Part shown: positions 31,288-39,278 of the stretch, one piece after another
How positions within the stretch are numbered: the first letter of the stretch is position 1
How the letters are laid out: each line of letters begins with the position of its first letter
Source of the DNA: Clostridia bacterium
Lineage (GTDB): Bacteria; Bacillota; Clostridia; Christensenellales; Borkfalkiaceae
Direction of reading: 5' to 3'
Length of the DNA stretch: 44,059 bases
Assembly: GCA_017462985.1 (NCBI GenBank)
Contig: JAFTQB010000062.1
Coordinates: 1-44,059, forward strand
Notes under the pieces: generated by a model
The model's input: only the letters and a program-made list of their open reading frames with translations
The model's database searches: none
What the model was told of the DNA's origin: nothing
Made by a program: the position numbers and the translations under genes

Positions 31288-34203
31288 ATGAGAAAAATAC
31301 TCGGTTCATTCGTTTGCGCAACGCTTGCGCTGACCGCTACGGCGGTTTCGTTTGCGGCGTGCGACGACGCGACGAGCGGCAACCAAGCCATCAACTACAC
31401 CGTAAAAGTACAATCGATCATCGGCGCGCCCGTCGGGAACGTTACGGTGGACGCGTACGACGGCGAAGTAAAAGTAGACTCGGCGACGACGAACGCCTCG
31501 GGAGAAGCGGTGTTTAAGCTCCGCCCCGATAACTACGATATCGTCGTAACAAATATTCCCAAGGGCTACGCAAAGGATTTCGAAGCGCAATACCGAACGG
31601 ATAAAAAAGGCTCTACCGTACCCATTACGCTGGATATCGAAATCATTCAAGAAGCGTTCCCCGAAAACTTTACTTATCAAAAGGGCGACGTTATGTACGA
31701 TTTCACCTTGAAGGATATCGACGGCGCCACCCATAACCTCATCGATATCCTCGAAGAAAAGAAAGCGGTGCTCTTGAACTTTTTCTACGACGGCTGCGGC
31801 CCTTGCGCCACCGAATTCCCCTATCTGCAAACGGCGTACGAGGAATACGGCGACGAGGTGGCTTTCCTTTCCGTCAGCGTTCATACTTCCGATACCAACC
31901 GTTCGTTAAAATCCTACCGCGAGGACGATTTCCCCACGCCGCTCACCATTCCCATGGTCAACGGCAACGAGGGCGCGAATATTTGGTCGGCATTCACGAA
32001 TTATTCGGAAAATCCCAACTTACGAGGCTCCGTTCCCGCCACCTTTATTATCGACCGTTTCGGCGTAATGGTTTGGGGGGAAGTCGGCGCGTTTGAGGAC
32101 GCAACGGAAATTCGCGGGCTGTTATCCACCTACGTTGCCGACAATTACGTTCCCGAAACGGATTTTGGAAGCGGTTCGGGCGGCACGGACGGCGGGGAAG
32201 ACGGCGACGGTTCTACGGGATCGCAAATGCCCAAGCCCGAAAACGTAACGATGCCCACTTCCGCGCAGCTGGGAGCGGCGGCAAACGGCGAAAACTTCAC
32301 CGTGGAATACAAAGCGGCGGACGCGTCGATCACGGGCGATTACGAATACGCGTGGCCTTGGATCGTTTCCGAGGATGGGAACAGTATTCAGCCCTCCAAC
32401 TCCGCTTCTCTTCCGAGCAACTCCACGATCGACCTCGATTATTCGTTCGCAGTTGTTTATTTTAAAGTATCGCTGAAAAAAGGTCAAATTCTTGCTTTCG
32501 ATTATAAGGCGAGCTGCGAATACGACTGCGATATTTTGAGCGTAAAGGTGGACGACACGATCGTTCATCAGCTTTCGGGTCCGAAGAGCCGTACCGATTC
32601 TTTCGGAAACACCGAATATTTGGAAGACGAACAATGGAAGACCTGCTATGCGTTCGCGCCCGATCCGCAAACGGCTTCGGAAACGACCGCGCAGGAATAT
32701 ACCGTGGTTTTAATTTATAACAAAGATTATGCGGACGATATTATGGACGATACCGTTTATGTGAACAATCTCCGCGTGATCGATTACGAGGACGGCGATA
32801 CCCTTCTCACGCCCGACGAAAAGGAAACGGGCACGAACATTTTGCGCCACGCGGCGAGCTTGCCCGTCGGCGGCGACGCGCTTCCCCGCTACGAACACTA
32901 CGTGGATATCGTCTACAACGAAGCGGACGAATACTATCACGTGGGCGCGGCGGACGGCCCCCTGCTTTTGGCGAACATTCAATACGGCTCGTATTGGAAC
33001 ATCAATTACAGCGTTTATCAACTCGCTTATAACGGCTATTGCGTATTCGATGGCTTCGATTACGGCAGTATTTTCGATAATTACGCGTGGCTGTGCGTTA
33101 ATTCCGACGTCGGCTATACGCCCGTTACCAAAGAACTGAAATACCTTTTGGAACTCGTAACGGAAAAGAGCGCGTTCGGCAAGGGCGGTTACGACGAGGA
33201 CGGCAAAACGGGCACGGAAAAAGACAATATCGAATGGTTGGAGCTTTGCGTTTATTACGATCATTACGGAACGTCCGACGCTATGGCAAATCCCATTTTG
33301 GGCATTTCCTTCCAATCCGCGATCCCCGTAACCATGCGCGACGCGAACAACCAATTGCAAGATACGGCGACGTTTACCGTCAACGTTGAAAAATCGGGGT
33401 TGATCCCGCGCGGCTATCGCTATGAATTCATTCCCGAAAAATCGGGCGTATACTACGTTCGTTCGCTCGCGACGAAAACGGACACAATCGGCTGGATCTA
33501 CGATCACAAGGAAGCCCTCGTAGCCGAATGCGACGAAAACTTTACGATCGGCGACGGCAATTTCTATTTCACCGAATACCTCAAAGCGGGCGAAACCTAT
33601 TATATCGTTTGCGCGTATAACGATATTTACGGAGTCGGCTCGTTCAACGTCGGCATTGATTATCTCGGAGAACAGCTCGATCATTTCACAAACGCCGCGC
33701 TCGGTCCTTATACGTTCAGCGAAACGACGGGTCAGATCTACGTACCCGACGCGATCGAAGTCGCGCTCGACGGGGACGGCTACTACCGCGCGGTGCGCGA
33801 GGACGGCTCTCTCGGCTCGTATATCTATCTCGACGTATTCAACTCCACGCCGTTCCTGCCCGGTCAAACGATCTATAATATCGTCTTGAACGGCACGAAG
33901 CACGAGGGCGAAGGCTTCGACTTTTCGTACGACCGCCGCGAAAACGGCACGTTCTATCCCAACTATACGCGCGATATGCTCGGATATTTGAACGAAGCGT
34001 ATCAAATGGAAGGCGAGCTGTACGGCTACGTGAAGGTGGACGAAAAGCTGAGAAATATTTTGGAAGTATTTACGATCAAATACGGCTTTGCCGAAGCGTA
34101 CGAAACGGCTTGGCAATTGCTTTGCTATTATCATAAGCACTTGGGGCCTATGGAAGCCGATCACGATTGCAACCCCGCGCCTACGGCGGCGGAAAATAAT
34201 TAA
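31288..34203 (+). CDS. Large lipoprotein with a TlpA/thioredoxin-fold domain
   Basis: The ATG at 31288 follows GGAGGT and begins the signal peptide MRKILGSFVCATLALTATAV with lipobox FAAC (Cys25). Residues 35-120 are a Cna-B/transthyretin-like beta domain (GAPVGNVTVDAYDGEV). Residues 125-300 are a TlpA/AhpC-like thioredoxin fold with a CxxC active site, FFYDGCGPCATEFPYL (C170, C173), and the VPATFIIDRFGVMVW strand. A Gly/Ser/Asp linker follows, then about 660 residues of beta-rich sequence with no recognised family, including the motif YNEADEYYHVGAADGP. The protein should sit on the outer face of the membrane and act in thiol-disulfide exchange. A possible electron donor is the polyferredoxin-TlpA protein at 39278-40897 (inference). 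The next gene starts 15 nt later. Confidence 0.88.
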   Translation: MRKILGSFVCATLALTATAVSFAACDDATSGNQAINYTVKVQSIIGAPVGNVTVDAYDGEVKVDSATTNASGEAVFKLRPDNYDIVVTNIPKGYAKDFEAQYRTDKKGSTVPITLDIEIIQEAFPENFTYQKGDVMYDFTLKDIDGATHNLIDILEEKKAVLLNFFYDGCGPCATEFPYLQTAYEEYGDEVAFLSVSVHTSDTNRSLKSYREDDFPTPLTIPMVNGNEGANIWSAFTNYSENPNLRGSVPATFIIDRFGVMVWGEVGAFEDATEIRGLLSTYVADNYVPETDFGSGSGGTDGGEDGDGSTGSQMPKPENVTMPTSAQLGAAANGENFTVEYKAADASITGDYEYAWPWIVSEDGNSIQPSNSASLPSNSTIDLDYSFAVVYFKVSLKKGQILAFDYKASCEYDCDILSVKVDDTIVHQLSGPKSRTDSFGNTEYLEDEQWKTCYAFAPDPQTASETTAQEYTVVLIYNKDYADDIMDDTVYVNNLRVIDYEDGDTLLTPDEKETGTNILRHAASLPVGGDALPRYEHYVDIVYNEADEYYHVGAADGPLLLANIQYGSYWNINYSVYQLAYNGYCVFDGFDYGSIFDNYAWLCVNSDVGYTPVTKELKYLLELVTEKSAFGKGGYDEDGKTGTEKDNIEWLELCVYYDHYGTSDAMANPILGISFQSAIPVTMRDANNQLQDTATFTVNVEKSGLIPRGYRYEFIPEKSGVYYVRSLATKTDTIGWIYDHKEALVAECDENFTIGDGNFYFTEYLKAGETYYIVCAYNDIYGVGSFNVGIDYLGEQLDHFTNAALGPYTFSETTGQIYVPDAIEVALDGDGYYRAVREDGSLGSYIYLDVFNSTPFLPGQTIYNIVLNGTKHEGEGFDFSYDRRENGTFYPNYTRDMLGYLNEAYQMEGELYGYVKVDEKLRNILEVFTIKYGFAEAYETAWQLLCYYHKHLGPMEADHDCNPAPTAAENN

Positions 34204-34218
34204 GGAGGACGGAAACAG

Positions 34219-36588
34219 ATGAAAAAAACGACGAAAACGCTGAGTATTCTCGCTTGCTCCGCACTCCTCGGCACGAGTCTTTTGGGGCTTGCCGCTTGCG
34301 GCGAACAATCGTATACCGTACGCGTGCTTTTGCAGGACGGCTCTCCCGCCGTTCACACGCAGATCACGCTCACTTCGGGCGAAAATGAATATTCGGCAAA
34401 AACCGACCAAAACGGCTCCGCCTCGTTCACCGCACCGAACGCGGAATACGGCGTAACGCTTTCCAACCTGCCCGCGGGCTATACGGCGGAAAGCTATACC
34501 TTAAAAAATCAAGACTTAACGATCAATTTAGGCGCGCCTACGCTCAGCACTTTTACGGCGGGCGACGGTAGTCAATTTCCCTCTTCCCCCGACGTGGGCG
34601 AAAGCGGAAGATACGAAACGCCCTACGGCACCTATTCCGTTACGATCGCGAGCGCGGACGAGGAACTGTTCTTTAACCTTGATCCCGACAGCACGGGTAC
34701 GTTCGCCGTATTCACGACAGGCAGCGCGGATACCGTGCTCAAGGGCTACGCCGACTATTTCGCGGATACCGAAAAGGACGCCGACAACCGCTCGGAGACG
34801 AATAAAAATTTCTACCGCGAATTTGAATTTACCGATAAATATTATAGCGAATACATTCGCGAAACGATCGGCGTAAAAGCACGCGCGGATAGCTACCCCG
34901 TAACGTTCAACCTCACCTTCACCAAAATTTCCGACGAGTTCACGAAAGAGATCGAATACGAGCGCGTGGAAGTGAAAACGAGCGAAAACTTAACGCAATA
35001 CGCAGAGGGAGCCGAAAATCTCAACCTCGTGGAAGCGCCCTACGATTCGACGATCGTCTATAACGAAACGGACGGATTTTTTCATATCGGCGGCGCGGAC
35101 GGCCCCACGCTCGTGGTAAAGCTGACGACCAATCCCAGTCGGCTTTTTGCGAGAATGGCGGGCGAAGCGGGCGCGACGTTCGAAACGGCGAACGATACGA
35201 TGCCGCAAATGTATTACCTGACTTTTGAAAAAGAGGACGGAACGCTGTATTATAAGGATTATAACGAGCTGATCGACGAGGTATATCCTCAATACGTGAA
35301 CAGCGACGGCGTGTACGGCGTAACGAAAGAGCTGAAAGAATTTTTGTATTATTATATCGTAATGCAAAACAACGACGTCAATATCGACGACAGCGTGGAA
35401 AAAGAGTGTCGTTGGCTTGCGCCCTGCTATTATTACGGCTACGAAGCGGGCACGGCGGAAAACCCGAATCTGATCACACAGCGTTGCCGCATCAGCTTGA
35501 TCACCCCGTTCGGCGGCGCGAAAACTTATTATAAGATTAAAATGGCGGCGGGCAACTATCGTATCTATTCGGTAGGCGACGGCAAAAACGACGCAAAAAT
35601 TTATTATACGGTGAACGGCGCGGCTACTTCCGCAGGTACGGGCGAAGGCTTTGATATTATCGTAAACGTACCGCAAAGCGGCTATGAATTCCAACTTTCC
35701 GCCGTAGATAATCTGATGCGTTGGTTCGACGTGATCGTAGTAAAAGAGGGGGATACTCTCCCGCCCGAGGAAGGCGGCGAGGAAAAATTATCCTCTTACG
35801 AAAATCCGATCGTATTGACCTCCGACGGCGTGGTAACCTCTACGATCCCGTTTATTGAGGACGAAGCAAACACTTGGTACGGCGCAACCTATTACGCCTA
35901 CGAAGCCCCCGACGACGGCACGCTGGCGATCGAATTGAAAACCAATTCCGTATATACGGTGATCTATAACGAAACGCAAAACGCCTATACGCACCTCTTT
36001 ACGGCAACGCCGTTCACGGCGGAAGAGCCGAATATGCCCCAAGATTATGCCGTTTCGCTGACGCACAGTTTGGAAGTGAACAAGGGCGACGTTATCCGCT
36101 TCACTTTCCGCAGAATGGTGGAAAAGAGCAACGCGAATAACGACCTCGGCACTGGCGAAGAAGCGGTGATCATTCCTTCGGAAGCGAAAGAGCTTGAATT
36201 TGAGCTGAGCTTCGTAAGCGCGAACGCAGAACCCGACGGCTCGGCAACGAATCCTTATTCGATCGATGAAATCGGAACGCACACCCGTTTCTTAGCGGCG
36301 CAACCGATGCTTGATATGTTCTATAACGGTTCGATGTGGATCACTTTCAAGCCGACGGAAAGCGGTTCTTATACGTTCTCGATCGGGGACAGTTCGAAAA
36401 ACGTTTTAAAAGTTTATTCCTCGCCGTCCACAGGCAACAATGCACTCGGAAGCACGATGGATAGCAACCCGTTCAGCGTTTCGCTTACGGCGGGAACCAC
36501 CTATTATCTTTATATTAGTTGGAATATTCCCGACACGATCGATAATTCGTTCACGGGAAGCGACGTAACGTTCTCGATAACGAAATAA
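34219..36588 (+). CDS. Large lipoprotein related to its upstream neighbour
   Basis: The signal peptide ends in lipobox LAAC (Cys27), after an AAGGAGG ribosome-binding site. A Cna-B-like domain follows (YTVRVLLQDGSPAVHTQIT, about 31-110), but no thioredoxin domain is present. The middle region matches part of the neighbouring lipoprotein: YNETDGFFHIGGADGPT, GVTKELKEFLYYY and a CYYYGYEAGTAENPN stretch have counterparts in the same order. The C-terminal 200 residues contain two PPC-like beta units (NPIVLTSDGVV, TNPYSIDEIGTHTRF ... SGSYTFSIG ... LTAGTTYYLYISW). Surface or binding function is likely; the ligand is unknown. It shares a transcript with the preceding gene and ends at a clear terminator. 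Confidence 0.85.
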   Translation: MKKTTKTLSILACSALLGTSLLGLAACGEQSYTVRVLLQDGSPAVHTQITLTSGENEYSAKTDQNGSASFTAPNAEYGVTLSNLPAGYTAESYTLKNQDLTINLGAPTLSTFTAGDGSQFPSSPDVGESGRYETPYGTYSVTIASADEELFFNLDPDSTGTFAVFTTGSADTVLKGYADYFADTEKDADNRSETNKNFYREFEFTDKYYSEYIRETIGVKARADSYPVTFNLTFTKISDEFTKEIEYERVEVKTSENLTQYAEGAENLNLVEAPYDSTIVYNETDGFFHIGGADGPTLVVKLTTNPSRLFARMAGEAGATFETANDTMPQMYYLTFEKEDGTLYYKDYNELIDEVYPQYVNSDGVYGVTKELKEFLYYYIVMQNNDVNIDDSVEKECRWLAPCYYYGYEAGTAENPNLITQRCRISLITPFGGAKTYYKIKMAAGNYRIYSVGDGKNDAKIYYTVNGAATSAGTGEGFDIIVNVPQSGYEFQLSAVDNLMRWFDVIVVKEGDTLPPEEGGEEKLSSYENPIVLTSDGVVTSTIPFIEDEANTWYGATYYAYEAPDDGTLAIELKTNSVYTVIYNETQNAYTHLFTATPFTAEEPNMPQDYAVSLTHSLEVNKGDVIRFTFRRMVEKSNANNDLGTGEEAVIIPSEAKELEFELSFVSANAEPDGSATNPYSIDEIGTHTRFLAAQPMLDMFYNGSMWITFKPTESGSYTFSIGDSSKNVLKVYSSPSTGNNALGSTMDSNPFSVSLTAGTTYYLYISWNIPDTIDNSFTGSDVTFSITK

Positions 36589-36593
36589 AAATC

Positions 36594-36632
36594 TTATTCT
36601 CCAAGCGCGTTTGTGCTTGGAGAATATTTTTT
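36594..36632 (+). terminator. Terminator after the large lipoprotein pair
   Basis: ATTCTCCAAGC / GCTTGGAGAAT with a GCGTTTGT-type loop, followed by ATTTTTT. Confidence 0.88.
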
Positions 36633-36689
36633 ATAATGCGGGCTTTATTTGTGAATTGATTGCCTAATGGCAATGGCGTTATGGAAATA

Positions 36690-36867
36690 TTTTATGAGAT
36701 TGCCGCGCTTCACTTCGTTTCGCTCGCAATGACAGTTTGGATTTTTCCGCAACGCAACGCGAAGCGTTGCAATTCACGCGCGAAGCGCAATTCACTGAGC
36801 GTTAGCGAAAATTCACGCTTGCATTGCAAGCAATTCACTTTAAAGCCGTGGCAATCTCGTATAAAAC
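36690..36867. repeat. Composite interspersed repeat with inverted ends (MITE-like)
   Basis: The left end TTTTATGAGATTGCCGCGC and the right end GCCGTGGCAATCTCGTATAAAAC are inverted copies of each other, apart from a 2-bp insertion and a few changes. The interior carries CGCTCGCAATGACAG and a run of short repeats around GCAATTCAC. Together with the promoter at 36944-36972 this accounts for the gap between 36588 and 37073; I see no gene there. Confidence 0.7.
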
Positions 36868-36943
36868 ACAACCAAATTTTCGTAAAATCCCCGCAAAAAA
36901 ACTGTTATTTTTCAATTTTTTATTAAATTATCATTAAAATCGA

Positions 36944-36972
36944 TTGATTTGCCACGGAAAATGTGATAAAAT
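36944..36972 (+). promoter_or_regulatory. Promoter of the 37073 lipoprotein gene
   Basis: TTGATT (36944-36949) and TAAAAT (36967-36972) are separated by 17 bp with an extended TGA. Confidence 0.65.
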
Positions 36973-37072
36973 GATAATATAAAATAGATTTATTCATTTA
37001 ACAATCGAGTTCTACGTAAATTATAAATCTATAAAAAACGATAGAAAAAATATATTTTTGGAGGTATCTCTT

Positions 37073-38626
37073 ATGGCAAACTTTAAAAAGTATGCTATTG
37101 CGGCATTGTCCTTGACGATGCTCGCGGCACTCGGCACAGCCGTTGCTTGCGATAACAGCAACAACGACGACAACCACACGCCTACTACTTATACCTATAC
37201 GGTAAACGTAGAGCTTCCCGCAGAAGCAACGGCTCCTACGGATTGGTATTTGCAATATTGCAACGGCGACGTATGCAAAGAAGCAACGATCACCAACGGC
37301 GTTGCGACCTTTACCACCGAGGAAGATAAAGCTTACGAACTTACCGTAATGAACGCTCTTCCTTATGAACAAGCAGAAGAAGTTACTACTGAAGTCGGCA
37401 CATATACTTATACGATCAATATGTCGCTCATTCCCCAAGGCGAAGAAGGCAACCCCTACACGGCTGATCTTGATACTTACAACACCACTTCCGTCGGTAT
37501 CACGAAATACACGTTGACGATGCAAGCGGCGGGTACGCTGAAATTTACCACCTACGCTGAAGACGGCGTTTTGGCAATCGAAGACGCTGACGGCACCGCC
37601 GTTGCTTTTGGCAACGAACTCACTTTGGATGCAGGAACCTACGAATATTACGTAACTAGCACTGCTGCGGATATGACTTTCTACGCAAAATGGGTCGACG
37701 GCTCCGAACAAGGTCCTTTCGTGATCGGCGGCGAAAACGCGGCAAATCCTTTGACGACCTCTACTCCCGTCGGTACATGGTATTATCAATACGATAATTA
37801 TGTATACGAAGCAAAACAATTCACCGTTGCTACGCAAGCGGACAACTGCGTTGTAAAAATCGACGATTACGGCACCGAAGTGGATTCTCTTATCGTTTCC
37901 GGTTTGAATTTCACCGTTAAAGTAGTCAATACGGGCACGGAAGCTGCTGATTGGACGTTGACCTATGCCGATCCTCCCGAAGGCGTTGAAGCAAATCCTA
38001 AGGCTGTATCGACGGCAACCACTCTTGAAGATATAACGCTTGCAAGCGGTGCTTCTTACTATATCAACCTGCAAGGACAGCTTGCGTTCACCGTTCCCAC
38101 GGGTTGCACCGCTTACTACCGTCAAGGCATGATGCCCGTTACCGTTCAAGCAGGTGAAGTAGTCGCTTATGCAGAACCCCAAATGATGGGTCCTGGAATG
38201 TATTATCCGTTGACCGTATGCCTTACGAATACGTCCGCAGCTGAACTCACCGTTGACGTAGTTGTTACAGCATATACGGCTCCCGCAGGTTCTAACGCAA
38301 GTGCCGCTGTTGAAGTAAGCTTAACGGCAGCGAATACGGCAACCGTAGACGGGCAAACGGTTTATTGGTTCAAGTTTACGAACACTAACGCTCAAAACGG
38401 TACGTTAACGATCACATTAACGGACGCAACTTCTATGGTTTTAACCGCAGCAAATTACGGTTCTTGGCAACCTAACCAACCCGTTTGCGAGGGGTCTTTG
38501 ACTGGTACTGTTACCGTATCTGAATATGAAGAAGTTGTATATCTTTGCCTTACGGCGGCAGAATATGATGCAACGACGATGACGGGTTCGTTCACCGTAA
38601 CGTTCACGCCCGCAACGGCTGCATAA
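37073..38626 (+). CDS. Thr/Glu-rich lipoprotein with beta-domain repeats
   Basis: The ATG at 37073 follows GGAGGT, and the signal peptide MANFKKYAIAALSLTMLAAL ends at AVAC (Cys26). A TTG five codons earlier overlaps the ribosome-binding site. After an Asn/Asp-rich linker comes a Cna-B-like domain (YTYTVNVELPAEATAP), then PPC-like units introduced by EGNPYTADL and ENAANPLTT. The mature protein is acidic and almost free of Cys, apart from two in CNGDVC. It follows the general plan of the two lipoproteins upstream. Codon use is more A/T-rich than theirs. The role is unknown; a surface binding or structural protein is likely. Confidence 0.82.
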   Translation: MANFKKYAIAALSLTMLAALGTAVACDNSNNDDNHTPTTYTYTVNVELPAEATAPTDWYLQYCNGDVCKEATITNGVATFTTEEDKAYELTVMNALPYEQAEEVTTEVGTYTYTINMSLIPQGEEGNPYTADLDTYNTTSVGITKYTLTMQAAGTLKFTTYAEDGVLAIEDADGTAVAFGNELTLDAGTYEYYVTSTAADMTFYAKWVDGSEQGPFVIGGENAANPLTTSTPVGTWYYQYDNYVYEAKQFTVATQADNCVVKIDDYGTEVDSLIVSGLNFTVKVVNTGTEAADWTLTYADPPEGVEANPKAVSTATTLEDITLASGASYYINLQGQLAFTVPTGCTAYYRQGMMPVTVQAGEVVAYAEPQMMGPGMYYPLTVCLTNTSAAELTVDVVVTAYTAPAGSNASAAVEVSLTAANTATVDGQTVYWFKFTNTNAQNGTLTITLTDATSMVLTAANYGSWQPNQPVCEGSLTGTVTVSEYEEVVYLCLTAAEYDATTMTGSFTVTFTPATAA

Positions 38627-38642
38627 GCACTAAACGCAAAAC

Positions 38643-38676
38643 AAAAAGCAAGAGTTTTTCGCTCTTGCTTTTTTGT
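38643..38676 (+). terminator. Terminator after the 37073 lipoprotein gene
   Basis: AAAAGCAAGAG / CTCTTGCTTTT with a TTTTTCG loop and a terminal T-run. Confidence 0.9.
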
Positions 38677-38693
38677 TTTTTTCTATCGCATTA

Positions 38694-38859
38694 TTTTTAT
38701 GAGATTGCCACGCACGCAGAGACTGCGGCTACGGTTTATAGCGACTTTCGCATATGTCGAAAAGCTCACCCGTACTGTCATTGCGAGGCTTTCCCACGGG
38801 ATTGCCGCGCTTCGCTCGCAATGACAGCGTGGGAAAGCCGTGGCAATCTCGTACAAAAT
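38694..38859. repeat. Composite interspersed repeat, copy left of the GIY-YIG gene
   Basis: It begins TTTTTATGAGATTGCCACGC and ends with the inverted GCCGTGGCAATCTCGTACAAAAT. Nested inside are the inverted pairs CTGTCATTGCGAG (38775-38787) with CTCGCAATGACAG, and GGCTTTCCCACG with CGTGGGAAAGCC, so it can fold into a cruciform or a long RNA hairpin. Confidence 0.75.
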
Positions 38860-38872
38860 CTTGCCTTATTTA

Positions 38873-39157
38873 TTATTCAAACTCTTTTGACAAATCTTCC
38901 CATTCGGGATTTTCGCTTTCAATCAAAGCCCTTTTCTTGGCGCGTGAACCCGCTTTGATCTGCTTTTCGCGTAAGATCGCGCCGTCTACACTTTCGGTTG
39001 TTTCATAATACACAAGCTTATTTATATTGTATTTCGCCGTAAAGCTTTCCGCGCTCAACTTTGCTCTATGTTCCTCTAAACGCCGTAATAAGTCGTTCGT
39101 AACGCCCGTATATAAAACGCTATTCGATTTATTGGTCAATATATATACGTAATACAT
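38873..39157 (-). CDS. GIY-YIG domain protein (small nuclease-like)
   Basis: A 94-residue single-domain GIY-YIG protein of the YhbQ/UPF0213 kind. YYVYILTNKSNSVLYTGVTN holds the GIY and YIG equivalents (VYI, YTG), RRLEEHR carries the conserved Arg, and E83 in the ALIESENPEW region is a candidate metal ligand. Its cellular role is unclear in the family; some bind or nick DNA. No Shine-Dalgarno sequence is visible, and a TATAAT about 12 nt before the ATG suggests a nearly leaderless mRNA. It lies between two copies of the interspersed repeat. Confidence 0.85.
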   Translation of the reverse strand: MYYVYILTNKSNSVLYTGVTNDLLRRLEEHRAKLSAESFTAKYNINKLVYYETTESVDGAILREKQIKAGSRAKKRALIESENPEWEDLSKEFE

Positions 39158-39183
39158 TGTATACTTATGATTATATGGCTAGA

Positions 39184-39278
39184 TTTTTTATGAGATTGCC
39201 ACGCTTCACTTCGTTTCGCTCGCAATGACGGTTAGAAGGTGTCATTGCGAAGGAGCGTAGCGCGAAAAAAATCCTTTT
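39184..39278. repeat. Interspersed repeat, copy right of the GIY-YIG gene
   Basis: The first 48 bp are nearly identical to the copy at 36690: TTTTATGAGATTGCC, CGCTTCACTTCGTTTC, GCTCGCAATGAC. A perfect inverted partner GTCATTGCG follows after an 11-nt spacer. The right end differs (GCGAAAAAAATCC). Confidence 0.72.

Noticed and set aside
32710-34410. 566-codon antisense frame opposite the TlpA lipoprotein
   Set aside because: Composition typical of antisense of GC-skewed coding sequence; spans the junction of two real genes.
36998-38182. Long open frame antisense to the 37073 lipoprotein
   Set aside because: No ribosome-binding site or recognisable domain; the sense frame has full lipoprotein features.
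2583-39278. CRISPR array made of the repeated ATTGCGAG elements
   Set aside because: Copies are few, dispersed by kilobases and palindromic, with no regular spacers and no cas genes.
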